Shown in pieces: positions 42,609 through 52,100 of a DNA stretch of 64,000 nt. Each line of letters starts with the position of its first letter. The first letter of the stretch is position 1. A program made the translations under genes and the position numbers. The notes below the pieces were generated by a model, which was not told the origin of the DNA, did not search any database, and saw only the letters and a program-made list of their open reading frames with translations. The stretch is from Sunxiuqinia sp963677175 (GTDB lineage Bacteria; Bacteroidota; Bacteroidia; Bacteroidales; Prolixibacteraceae): positions 248,001 through 312,000 of the forward strand of contig CAXXES010000001.1 of assembly GCA_963677175.2 (NCBI GenBank), given 5' to 3'.

Positions 42609-43292
42609 ATGAAGAAAACAACAATTTATTTTTCAGTGCTTATTTCTGCCTTTTTATTCTCGTGCAGTAATGATAAGAAATCGGAATCAAATGAATCTAA
42701 ATCAACAGAAGTCCAAGAAAAACCAATTAAACCATTTTGTTCTGATTCTGACAAAGAAAAAACTCTGAGATTAGAAGTGAAGTGCGAGAATTGTGAAGTC
42801 AAATATTCCTTAATGAAGGATGATGGTAAAGAGGAAAATAAGGAAAATGTTCAAGGAGTTTGGTGCAAAGAATTAACTGCCGAACCAACTGACATTATCG
42901 GATTGTTTGCTACTAAATTAGAAAATGGCAAACCGATAGAATTTACTTTAGAGAGTATAAAATTCAAAGAAGGCGTTGTTGCAGACACAGTTGAAGTAAG
43001 AACTTATTATAATAATAAACTAATCAAACAGTCCGCTGGTAACGGCTACGCGGGGATTTCAATGTTGGAGATTCCTCAAACTAAATTTCAAGAACCAACT
43101 CCTCTGCATCTAAATGGATTCATTGGAAAAAATGTGTTTGATTTAGTTCAAAAACACTCCAAAGCAAGTCCGGAAACATTGACAGGAACAAATAATGAAT
43201 ACTGGATTGTTTATTACAAGGATATTGATGTCACTTTTACTGTAAAAAAGAAGGACGACATAATTGAAAAGGCAGAAAAGGGAAGAAAGTAA
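42609..43292 (+). CDS. putative lipoprotein of unknown function
   Basis: A 227-residue exported lipoprotein. The signal sequence MKKTTIYFSVLISAFLFSC ends in a lipobox (LFSC) with acceptor Cys19, followed by a Ser/Asn/Lys/Glu-rich tether. Two CxxC-like pairs appear in the mature part (KCENCEVKY, with single Cys at FCSDS and VWCKE). No domain is recognised. The coding sequence is distinctly more AT-rich than its neighbours and sits between a G14 tract and repeat-dense DNA, which suggests recent acquisition. An in-frame ATG at 42567 would place 14 hydrophilic residues before the signal peptide and is rejected. Confidence 0.75.
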   Translation: MKKTTIYFSVLISAFLFSCSNDKKSESNESKSTEVQEKPIKPFCSDSDKEKTLRLEVKCENCEVKYSLMKDDGKEENKENVQGVWCKELTAEPTDIIGLFATKLENGKPIEFTLESIKFKEGVVADTVEVRTYYNNKLIKQSAGNGYAGISMLEIPQTKFQEPTPLHLNGFIGKNVFDLVQKHSKASPETLTGTNNEYWIVYYKDIDVTFTVKKKDDIIEKAEKGRK

Positions 43293-43768
43293 AATAAACC
43301 CTCGCTACTCGCTACCTCGTCTTAGCGAAGCAGTGACGAGGGGTTAGCTGGCTGTCCCCGATTGCATCGGGGCTAGCTGTTTGTAACGACAATACACCAA
43401 AGTCTGCCCCTTCTTTGAGTACAACGGAAACTACCTGTTCCGATGAAGATTGGAAAGGACCAGCGGGTTGGAGTTTACGGCTGAGCTGCGGTTGGTGGGT
43501 GCAGGAAAGCCGAAGGAGCCAGATTCGCTAATGGAAACCAGGAACCCGCAGGGTTCAATATTCATCACCCCCAAAGAATTTGGGGGTTAAAAAGGTACGA
43601 ACACCAGCCTTATCGAAGTGGGTTGAACACCCAGAAAAACCTGCTTCTTGGAGGTTACCACGGCTAGCATAGGCTGTCTCGGATATTTATTGCATCAGGC
43701 AGTAGCAATTTGGAAAGATTTGAGCACAGGCAACTGTTCTTTAGTTGCACTTTTTATATTTTTGCATC
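43293..43768. repeat. repeat-dense non-coding region with repeat copy A
   Basis: Holds several short palindromes (CCTCGTC/GACGAGG at 43315-43341; CCCCGAT/ATCGGGG at 43356-43372; GTTCCGAT-type near 43437-43454). It also holds copy A (43542-43627) of an about 86-89-bp repeat whose copy B is at 44348-44436. Both copies read GAACCCGC-AGGGTTCAATATTC, then a CACCCCC/GGGGGT hairpin and GAACACC-GTGGGTTGAA. I see no gene here. Confidence 0.65.
43757..43764 (+). promoter_or_regulatory. -7 box (TATTTTTG) directly before the hicA remnant
   Basis: An exact TAnnTTTG match that ends only four bases before the hicA ATG at 43769. Transcription would begin at or next to the start codon, implying a leaderless or near-leaderless message. 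Confidence 0.4.
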
Positions 43769-43909
43769 ATGAGCAAAACCGAAAAGCTGATTGCCAGATT
43801 ATAACCAACCAAAAAAATAAAACTGCATAAACCTCATCCGGGGAATATCCTAAAACGTTATCAGCTTGATTTGATTGAACAAGAATTAAAAAACATGGAG
43901 GCATTATGA
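43769..43909 (+). pseudogene. hicA: HicA mRNA interferase remnant, central region deleted
   Basis: HicA is the small dsRBD-like RNase toxin of type II hicAB systems. Here the N-terminus MSKTEKLIARL is followed at once by TAA (43802-43804). Eighteen bases after the last sense codon the same frame gives the HicA C-terminus KLHKPHPGNILKRYQLDLIE, ending QELKNMEAL. The family's central part, which carries the Gly-Ser-His/Arg catalytic segment, is gone: about 40 residues by comparison with remembered HicA sequences. The stop overlaps the hicB start by four bases (ATGA), so the ancestral operon structure is preserved. The toxin must be inactive. Confidence 0.85.
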
Positions 43910-44244
43910 AAAATGTTTTAACCTACAAAGGCTTTATCGGCTCGGTAAATTATAGTGCTGATGACCGTCTTTTCTTTGGTAAAATTGAAGGAATAAACGA
44001 CCTGGTTACTTTTGAGGGCACATCGGTTGATGAACTCGAAAACGCATTTAAAGAAATGGTAAGCCTTCATATCGAAGATTGTCAACGTGAAGGAAAGCCG
44101 GTTGAAAAATCATATAAAGGCAGTTTTAATGTCAGAGTCAGCCAGGAACTGCATAAACAAGCGGTACAAACCGCAACGGCAAAAGGGATTACGTTGAACC
44201 AGTTGGTAAAACGTGCCTTGAAGCGTGAAATTCAAGATTTATAG
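43906..44244 (+). CDS. hicB: HicB family antitoxin (orphan)
   Basis: A 112-residue antitoxin with the partially degraded RNase H-like HicB fold at the N-terminus (YKGFIGSVNYSADDRLFFGK, then IEGINDLVTFEGTSVDELE). A ribbon-helix-helix DNA-binding segment lies at the C-terminus (FNVRVSQELHKQAVQTATAK, GITLNQLVKRALKREI). In intact systems it neutralises HicA and represses the operon. It appears complete, while its upstream toxin partner has lost its core, so it is now an orphan. It may still bind the operator or cross-neutralise another HicA. Palindromic repeats flank the locus on both sides. Confidence 0.92.
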   Translation: MKNVLTYKGFIGSVNYSADDRLFFGKIEGINDLVTFEGTSVDELENAFKEMVSLHIEDCQREGKPVEKSYKGSFNVRVSQELHKQAVQTATAKGITLNQLVKRALKREIQDL

Positions 44245-44600
44245 AATCCGGGGCATTTAAAGAACAGAAAGTATATCCCGCTCATCGGGGTTTGCCAAGA
44301 CTACGCAGGCTGAATAAAATTTCCTCTCCGAAAGCCGGATAAAAACAGAACCCGCAAGGGTTCAATATTCATCACCCCCAATGAATTTGGGGGTGATGAA
44401 GGTCCGAACACCGGCCCAACCCCGAAGTGGGTTGAAATCTCCGAAGGACTTACTGCAAATAAATTCAACCCACTGCGGGATTGCTCGTTCTTAATTGTCT
44501 GCTACCCCCCGAGCTTTGCACGGGGTGATGAACATTTTACTCCTTCGGAGTGATGCATAACGGGTCGTACACGTAGCGCGGGGCAGAGTGGGTGCAGGAA
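44245..44600. repeat. repeat-dense non-coding region with repeat copy B
   Basis: Contains copy B (44348-44436) of the repeat also at 43542-43627, its CACCCCCA/TTGGGGGTG hairpin (about 44373-44394) and a CTCCTTCGGAG palindrome near 44540-44550. The motif GTGGGTGCAGGAAA also occurs before copy A. No gene supported; together with 43293-43768 it brackets the hicAB remnant. Confidence 0.6.
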
Positions 44601-44667
44601 ATGCCCACTTTTTTTCATTCCGAAGCGGTTTTCCTCATTTTGCACGGAAACATCAGTCAGCTTTTTA

Positions 44668-44675
44668 TAGATTTG
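44668..44675 (+). promoter_or_regulatory. -7 box (TAGATTTG) of the LamG-SARP regulator gene
   Basis: An exact TAnnTTTG match with TTTG 25 bases upstream (44639-44642). It lies after the GTG at 44588 and before the TTG at 44705, favouring the latter as start codon. Confidence 0.45.
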
Positions 44676-44704
44676 CAGGAACGACCAATCAATCCGATAT
44701 TTTT

Positions 44705-46999
44705 TTGAATACAAACGCCCGTCCATATGCTCTGATTTTGTTTGTTTGGCTAATCCTGACCGGCGGATTGGTTCAGGCAAAACCATTGTGGTACAATGAG
44801 TTACCGGACAGTCTGCGAACCACGATTCGGCTGAAGACACACTTACTGATTCACCTGAATGAACTTAGCGTATCAGCGGCTGATGGCCTCCAAAAAGCGA
44901 ACATCCCGTTTGCTTTCTTTGCCGAAGAGTTGGAGCAGTCGGGCCAAAACACCATGCTCGACCTGCTCACCGGGCGGCAGAACCTCATTCCGGTCATCAG
45001 CAAGCCAAATCAAGATCACCTGTCGCTTGAAAACAACAAGCTGGTGCTGATCACCCCCGATGAATTCGACCAGATCAAGCTCGAACAACGATCGGTCGAC
45101 AGCCTGTTCAGCAAAAATTTATTCAGCAACAAAGAGCTGCTTTGGGTGAACACGCCCCCCACCCCAACCAACACCGATCTGTACCTGACACTCTGGAGCC
45201 AGTGCGGAAAACTGCCCAATTTTATTCCGGCAAACGAATCCACGCTTCAGGAATCGGCCAGTTTGGTTGCGCAACTCAACGCGAGTGATAAGTTCTATGG
45301 CATCACTTTGTCGAACAACGAATTGCTGTCGCAGGTATCGTGGAAATCCTATCCCCGGCGAACCAACAACGGCTACTTTTGCTTTCCGCTGCTCACCGGA
45401 AACCCCGAACCTTTCATTCCTTATAAAGCAGGTTATCGTTTTTCGCCCGATATTATGCACGACTCGCCTGCCAACAGGGGCTATTTAAAGGAATTCAAAG
45501 CCGTTAGCCTGAACCCCGATTTTGGATTGACCGACCATTTTGTGTTCGACAAGAAGGCGCTCAACACCCGAAGAAACAACGAACAGGAAATGATCAACAA
45601 CAACGTTGAGCTGACCACCGATCCCCTGCGTGGTTCCTGTGCCTGGTTTCCGGGACGGGCTTACCTCGATGCCGGCATCCAGAGCAAGGAAAGCCTTCAA
45701 CCGAACTTCAGCGTCACCGCCTGGATAAAACCAAGCCAGACTGATGCGAACAACAGCATCTTGGGCAAGGGCCGCGACTTTGTGTTGAAACTGCACAACG
45801 GCGAACTCACTTACACCATGCAGGGAATCAAAGATTACCGATCGGTTTCGTCCAAGGTGCCGATCAACGAATGGACCTTTATTTCGTTGGTTCATTCGGC
45901 CTATGAAAACCAGATTCGCTTTTACCTAAACGGCGAACTCACCGACCAAATCGATCTTATCACGCCTTATAGCGAATCGGACTACACCTTGCTCATCGGC
46001 AGCAATCTGTGGGAAGAGTTTTTTGTGGGACACATGGGCGACATCAAAATTTGGAACCGAGAGCTGAATGATGAGGAAATCCGGCTGCAATTTCAGCAAT
46101 CCATTAACCAGCCGCAAAGCCGAGGGACAGCGCTTTGGGGCTTGCTTTTGCTCGCTGTTCTGCTACTGATTTTGGCCTACCTGTATTCCAAAAAAAGAAA
46201 ATCAGGAGCCGTTCAAAAGCAAACCAAGCCAAATAAAAAGCTCGTTAAGCCAGAGCCGTATCAGGAAAAAATAGGCTGTTTTGGCAGACTGAAAGTCGTC
46301 AATCCCGAGGGGGTGGATGTCAGCCAGAAGTTTTCGCCCAAAATAAAACAGCTGTTTGTCTTGGTTTTTATGAACAGTATCAATGGACATCACGGGATTT
46401 CCACGAATGAGCTTAGCGGTATCTTATGGCCCGGCATGAGCACGCAAAAGGCCAAGAATACGCGGGGAACCAGTATTCAAAACCTAAAAGCAGCGCTCGC
46501 CTCCTGCCCCGGCATCAACCTGGTTTTTAGCGACAAGTTGTGGCGGATCGAACTAAGCGACAGTTGCTACTCCGAATACTGCGATGTGACCCGTAAACTC
46601 AAGCTGATTGAAAAACAGCCGGACAGTCAAACCACGAACGAAGTCCTCCCCCCTTTGCTTGACATGCTCAGCCGCGGAACGCTTTTCCCTGACATTTCCG
46701 AATCGTGGCTCGATCCTTACATCAGCAAAATGAGCGACCGGATCATTGAAATGGGTATGATTCTTTTTGAAAAACTGGATGAGACTCAACATGCGCAGCA
46801 GCTTTTCAAGCTTGCCGAAGTGGTCAGCCTGCACGACCCGCTGAATGAACCAGCCCTCTGTAAAAAACTACAATTGCTCACCCGGCAAGGCAAACTGAGC
46901 CTGGCCCACACGGTTTACGACCATTTTGCAAAAGTGTACCGGGAAATGTACCAGGAAAGCTATCCGGTCAACTTTAAAAGCCTGACGGGGGATCATTAG
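44705..46999 (+). CDS. membrane-spanning LamG domain / SARP-type (wHTH-BTAD) regulator
   Basis: A one-component regulator of about 764 residues. An N-terminal signal or anchor (ALILFVWLILTGGLVQA) precedes a periplasmic region of about 440 residues. That region ends in a concanavalin-like LamG domain (about 315-470; SVTAWIKPSQTDANNSILGK, ISLVHSAYENQIRFYLNGEL, DIKIWNRELNDEEI). A transmembrane helix at about 474-496 leads to a cytoplasmic winged helix (about 525-620; SPKIKQLFVLVFMNS, NELSGILWPG) and a bacterial transcriptional activator domain (SLHDPLNEPALCKKLQLLTR). A lectin-like sensor joined to a SARP-type output suggests response to a glycan or glycoside. The next genes encode 3-keto-sugar-type enzymes, which fits. 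The start is uncertain: TTG at 44705 is preferred over GTG at 44588, which lies upstream of the promoter box. Confidence 0.85.
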   Translation: MNTNARPYALILFVWLILTGGLVQAKPLWYNELPDSLRTTIRLKTHLLIHLNELSVSAADGLQKANIPFAFFAEELEQSGQNTMLDLLTGRQNLIPVISKPNQDHLSLENNKLVLITPDEFDQIKLEQRSVDSLFSKNLFSNKELLWVNTPPTPTNTDLYLTLWSQCGKLPNFIPANESTLQESASLVAQLNASDKFYGITLSNNELLSQVSWKSYPRRTNNGYFCFPLLTGNPEPFIPYKAGYRFSPDIMHDSPANRGYLKEFKAVSLNPDFGLTDHFVFDKKALNTRRNNEQEMINNNVELTTDPLRGSCAWFPGRAYLDAGIQSKESLQPNFSVTAWIKPSQTDANNSILGKGRDFVLKLHNGELTYTMQGIKDYRSVSSKVPINEWTFISLVHSAYENQIRFYLNGELTDQIDLITPYSESDYTLLIGSNLWEEFFVGHMGDIKIWNRELNDEEIRLQFQQSINQPQSRGTALWGLLLLAVLLLILAYLYSKKRKSGAVQKQTKPNKKLVKPEPYQEKIGCFGRLKVVNPEGVDVSQKFSPKIKQLFVLVFMNSINGHHGISTNELSGILWPGMSTQKAKNTRGTSIQNLKAALASCPGINLVFSDKLWRIELSDSCYSEYCDVTRKLKLIEKQPDSQTTNEVLPPLLDMLSRGTLFPDISESWLDPYISKMSDRIIEMGMILFEKLDETQHAQQLFKLAEVVSLHDPLNEPALCKKLQLLTRQGKLSLAHTVYDHFAKVYREMYQESYPVNFKSLTGDH

Positions 47000-47825
47000 A
47001 TTTCGGAATGGCTTGGTAATTTCATGACCCTTCCGTTCCGATGGACATCGGAACACCTTCCCTTAAAAAAGCTACTTTATACACAACGCTAAGAGTTTTA
47101 TCCCTCACTTGGTCTGAACTTTTTTCAAAGAACCAGCCGATAGCACCCCGCGGAAAAGTTTCGATCTTTAAGTCCCCCACTTCGCCATTAGGCGAAAGCA
47201 GCGCAGGCCGTCAAAGTCGCCCGGGCCGGCGTAGGCGGGAAGGATTTTTGGCGGGTATCCCGGGTTGTGTGCCGGAAAGAAAAAATCCTGACGCGGGGAG
47301 AAGGGTCACTTTGACTAGATTTTTGCATCCTTTTTATCAATGAAAAAGGATGTGCCCGTCCGGCATGAGGACAAAGAAGTATTGAGAATAAACAAATGTT
47401 TTGCGATGCGGCGCATGCTGGCTGAGACCATCCAAATACCGGATGATTGCGCCTTGCCCATCTACGCACCATCCAACCCCGGGTTCCGTTTCACTCCACC
47501 CTGCCTGTTCCGATAAAATCGGAAGGGCCATTCATATTGAACCCATCGGGTTCTTGGTTTTTTCCGGTTTACCAGAGATATTTTTACTTGCAATGTACCC
47601 CTCCATACTTGTCGCATAGATGGTAGCTTTTCATGGGAAGACGAGAGTGGATCAGGCATTTATGAGTTAAAGAAACGAGCTTGGTGAGTAAAATTCAGAC
47701 CCAATAACTTTTATTCTATATTTTTTAGCGCGTTACCCCATTTGTTACCCCTACTATTATCCCCCGGATTCTTTCTTTGTCTAAACAATTGATTAAATTG
47801 AGCACTCCTAAATCCAAATAATACG
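47000..47825. repeat. 826-bp intergenic region with palindromes and repeat copy C
   Basis: Palindromes: GTTCCGATG/CATCGGAAC (47035-47054), GCATCCTTTTT/AAAAAGGATGTGC (about 47325-47352) and GTTCCGAT/ATCGGAA (47507-47524). TTCATATTGAACCC...GGGTTC (47531-47553) is an inverted, shortened copy of the core of the repeat at 43542 and 44348. A 58-codon open frame at 47340-47516 is listed separately. The right end is AT-rich and probably holds the promoter of the oxidoreductase gene. Confidence 0.5.
47340..47516 (+). other. small open frame, 58 codons, doubtful
   Basis: ATG at 47340 (MKKDVPVRHEDKEVLRINKC) to TAA at 47514. It overlaps a hairpin and a dispersed palindrome, and its last third runs into repeat sequence. 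It may be the remnant of a mobile element or simply repeat-borne sequence. I recognise no family. Confidence 0.2.
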
Positions 47826-49094
47826 ATGAATAAAAAAATGAATCCACGCCGCGATTTCCTAAAAAAATCACTGATTGCGGCTGCCGGGGTAACAATTATT
47901 CCGAGGCATGTTATGGGCGGAAACGGATTTCTCGCTCCAAGTGATCAACTCACCAAAGCCATTATTGGGGTTGGTGGAATGGGAAAAGGACACATCAACT
48001 ACGAAGGCACCCGATTATTAGCCGTATGTGATGTCGATAAAAATCACCTGAAAGACACACTGAATATGGTCAACTCTGAAGTTCAGGGCTACCACGATTT
48101 TCGTGAAGTGCTTCAGCGTCCCGATATTGATATCGTACACATTGCCACCCCGCCCCATTGGCACGGCATCATGTCGGTCATGGCGGCACAAGCTGGTAAA
48201 GATGTTTGGTGCGAAAAGCCCATGACCCGAACCATTGGCGAAGGGAAACGGGTGGTGGAAGCCATCAACGCCACCGGAAAAATGTTCCGACTGAACACCT
48301 GGTTCCGTTTTAAAGATAATTTCTACGGACTCGGAACGCCCGTCAAACCACTAAAAAAAGCCGTGGAAAGTGGTGTTCTGGGCTGGCCACTGAAGGTCAC
48401 CATCAGCGGGGTGACCGGCTTCAACTGGAAATTCTACTGGGTAGGAAAAACGAACCTGACCCCACAACCAGTTCCTGATGAATTGGATTACGAACTATGG
48501 TTGGGACCTGCCCCTAAAAAACCGTACAACGCACACCGGGTGCATCAAACGTTCCGCGGATACTGGGACTATGACGGTGGTGGACTAGGTGATATGGGTC
48601 AGCACTACATTGATCCTGTACAATACTTCCTTGGAAAAGATAATACCAGTCCGGTTAAAGTAGAAGTGGACGCTCCGCAGCAACACGACGATGCCATTGG
48701 AACCTGGCGGAAAATAACCTATACCTACGACGATGGTTGCCAAATCATTTTGGATGGTGAAAACAAAGATCAGAATGCGGCCTACATTGAAGGTCCCAAT
48801 GGAAAGATCTACAATGGATTCAAATCCGATATTCCAAACTTGCAATCACTGATTGACACCATGCCCGATCCGGAACCTCAGATCACCACTTTCAGCGAAT
48901 CGGTACGTACCCGCGAGAAATTCGCTCTAAATGAAGAAAACGGGCATCGTTCAGCCACCATTGTCAACATGGGTGTCGTAGCGCTTCGTTTAGGCCGAAC
49001 CCTCGAATTTGATCCGGTCAACCAGGTGTTCATTAATGATGATGAGGCCAACCGGTTGATCAACCAACCCATGCGTGGCGAGTGGCAGATTTGA
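47826..49094 (+). CDS. Gfo/Idh/MocA family oxidoreductase, Tat-exported
   Basis: A 422-residue NAD(P)-dependent sugar oxidoreductase-like protein. A twin-arginine signal (NPRRDFLKKSLIAAAGVTII, residues 6-25) predicts folded export with bound cofactor. The Rossmann region follows (KAIIGVGGMGKGHIN), then VWCEKPMTRTIGEGKRVV with the EKP motif, and a C-terminal domain with GYWDYDGGGLGDMGQHYIDP. Exported members are linked in recent work to oxidation of glycosides at C3 or C2. The next gene encodes DUF1080 (3-keto-glycoside hydrolase-type) domains, supporting such a role here; the exact substrate is unknown. It lies 73 bases upstream of that gene and downstream of the LamG-SARP regulator. Confidence 0.92.
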   Translation: MNKKMNPRRDFLKKSLIAAAGVTIIPRHVMGGNGFLAPSDQLTKAIIGVGGMGKGHINYEGTRLLAVCDVDKNHLKDTLNMVNSEVQGYHDFREVLQRPDIDIVHIATPPHWHGIMSVMAAQAGKDVWCEKPMTRTIGEGKRVVEAINATGKMFRLNTWFRFKDNFYGLGTPVKPLKKAVESGVLGWPLKVTISGVTGFNWKFYWVGKTNLTPQPVPDELDYELWLGPAPKKPYNAHRVHQTFRGYWDYDGGGLGDMGQHYIDPVQYFLGKDNTSPVKVEVDAPQQHDDAIGTWRKITYTYDDGCQIILDGENKDQNAAYIEGPNGKIYNGFKSDIPNLQSLIDTMPDPEPQITTFSESVRTREKFALNEENGHRSATIVNMGVVALRLGRTLEFDPVNQVFINDDEANRLINQPMRGEWQI

Positions 49095-49167
49095 GTGGGC
49101 AGCCAAATCATTCCAAAGTCAAATCAATAAAAATAGCTTAGTTTTTTAAACGAAATATCAAAAGGAA

Positions 49168-52100
49168 ATGAATCACTTTAAAAATATACTGACAACCCTC
49201 CTGATCAGCCTGCTGCTTATTCCTGCTTTTGCACAGGACAGGCGGACGCTGGAAACCAAAGTCGCGGACATTCTGGCGCGCTTCCCGGCAGAAAACAGCC
49301 AGGAAACACACCAATTAAGTCAACAAATCATTGATCTGGGAACCGAAGGAATCGCCGACTTTTGCGATCTGATTATACCTCCCGGAACAGGTGACGATAC
49401 CCAGGCTCGTTATGCCGTCACCAGTCTGGCTAAATGGCCGGGTTCTGCCGAAAAGGCGCTGATTGAGGAAAGCCTGATCCAGGCGCTTGACAATGCTTCG
49501 GACAGCGAAGTAAAAGCCTTCTTCCTACGGCAACTGGCTTATTGCGGACAAGCATCCACCGTTCAGGCAGCAGCCAACTATCTGGATGACGAAGCCCTGG
49601 CTACTCCTGCAATCGCGACGCTAACCAGCATTGGCACCAACGAGGCAGCAGAATCGATCCTCCGGGCTGCAAAAACCAATAGCGACAAGCCACAGATTGA
49701 GTTGATCAAAGCCTTGGGCGTATTGAACTACCAACCTGCAGAGTCGTATCTGCTGTCACTGACCGAATCAGCCAGCGGAGAAACCCTTAAACAAGCCTAT
49801 ACTGCTTTAGCACGCATCGGAGGCGAGGCATCGGCCAAAATATTTATTGCAGCAGCCAAAAGAGTATCGTTTGAGGCAGATGAAACTGAAACCATGATTT
49901 CGTACCTAAACTATGCTAAAAATCTTGGAGAAAACGGAAACACCACGCTGAGCAACAAACTGGCTGCAACAGCGCTCAAGAAATTCACCAGTCCCGACCA
50001 ACTACATTACCGCTCAGCGGCACTGAAAATTTTGCGGACAAACCAAGGTGAAGACGCATCAAAACTCTTGGCTGACGAATTTGAACATGCTGATAAAAGC
50101 TACCGCATGGCTGTACTTCGTTTGGCCGAAAGTGGTCTGAATGAAAAAGAAGTCAACCAGTGGGTAAAACAATTTCCCAAATATTCGGCAGAACAACAGG
50201 TCGAATTGCTTTATCTTTTGGCACACCGCCCCGAAGCCGCCGTGTACACTCAGGTTATTCAGCCTGCACTGGGCTCCTCCAATCAGGCGGTCCGTCAGGA
50301 AGCCATAAGCGCTTTGGCCATCAATCAACAGGAAAAAGCCATTCCCCACTTACTCGACCAACTCAAAGAAGCCACCAACGAAGCCGACTTGGCGGTGATT
50401 AAACAAGCACTGCTGACCACAACGTCGCAAGACGCTTGTGACCAAGTAGCTGCACACCTGAATGAAGCCGAACCCGAGGCTCAAGTAGTTCTGATCGATA
50501 TTCTGGCTGCACGACGCGCTCATGCGTACTTTAGCCAGATTGAAGCGCTTTGCTCAAGCACCGACGATCAGGTCAGCCAGGCAGCTTACCAAGCACTTTC
50601 GCGCGTGGCCCAAGCTGAAAACACCACCACCCTGTTGAAACTCTTGCAACAGTGTTCATCAGCCAACGAAATTCAAGCCGTTCAGCAAGCACTCATCGAA
50701 TTATACCGCCAGGCAGATGCTCCGGCAGCTAGCTTGGTTTTGAAAGAAATGAAAAAAGGAACTCAGACTGAAAAACTGATCCCCATTCTTCCATACCTCA
50801 ACGATCAAGATGCCTTAAAAAATGTGGTTTCACTGCTGAACGATGGGAATACATCGGAGCAACAAGCCGCTTTTAACGCGTTGACCAATTGGGCTGACGC
50901 ATCGGCCCTGCCCGCTTTATTTGAAGTTTTTGGTGATCAAACGAAATCAGATTTCAAACAAAAGGCCCTGGCGGCCTATCTGAAGTTGACACAACAAGCC
51001 GATATCCCGACAGATCAAAAACTGCTTTGGCTCGATAAGATCATGAGTGAAACCACCACCGACAGCGAAAAGCAACAAGTCATTCACACAGCCGGAAACG
51101 TGAAAACCTTCCTTTCGCTGGTATTTGTTGCCAAGCACCTCGACCAGGATGCCTTAAGCGGTATAGCTGCCCAAGCGGCTATGAAAATTGCGCTGCCAAC
51201 ACCTGGCGAGCAAAATGGATTGACCGGGACTTTTGTCCGCGAAACCCTGCAGAAAGTAAAAGCGAAAATTTCGGGAGCCGACAGCCAGTATTTTAAAATC
51301 GATATTCAGGAGTATTTGGACAAAATGCCGCAGGAAACGGGCTACGCTTCCATTTTTAGCGAAAAAGATCTGACGGGCTGGCAAGGCTTAGTACAAAACC
51401 CAATTGCCCGGGCAAAAATGTCGGACAAGGAACTGGCTACAGCGCAAACGAAAGCGAACACGAAAATGCACGAAAACTGGTCGGTACAGAACGGAACCAT
51501 TGTGTTTGACGGCAAAGGAGACAACCTGTGCACCATCAAAAACTACGGCGATTTTGAAATGCTGGTTGACTGGAGAATCACGAAGGAAGGCGACTCCGGA
51601 ATTTATCTCCGCGGAACGCCACAAGTTCAAATTTGGGACACTTCGCGCGTAGATGTTGGTGCCCAGGTAGGCTCAGGTGGTTTGTACAACAATCAGAAAC
51701 ATGAAAGTAAACCGCTGGTGGTGGCCGATAACCCCATTGGAGACTGGAACACCTTCCGCATCAAAATGGTGGGAGAAAAAGTAACCGTTTACCTGAATGG
51801 TGTTTTGGTGGTTGACAACGTCACGATGGAAAACTACTGGGATCGCAGTCTTCCAATTTTTAGCGAAGGCCCCATCGAGCTGCAAGCTCACGGCAACGAT
51901 CTGGCCTTCCGCAACCTCTATGTCCGCGAATTGAATGTTGAAGTTCCAAGCCTGAGCGTGGGCGAAAAAGCCGAAGGATTTGTATCACTGTTCAACGGCA
52001 AAAATCTGGACAACTGGGTAGGAAATAAAACCGACTATTTGGCCGAAGACGGCCTGCTGGTTGTTCGTCCAGCCGAAGGAGGCCACGGAAACCTCTACAC

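Noticed and set aside
47000..47825. Transposase remnant in the gap before the oxidoreductase gene
   Set aside because: Short frames and hairpins are present, but no catalytic motif or terminal inverted repeats that I can align with a known insertion sequence.
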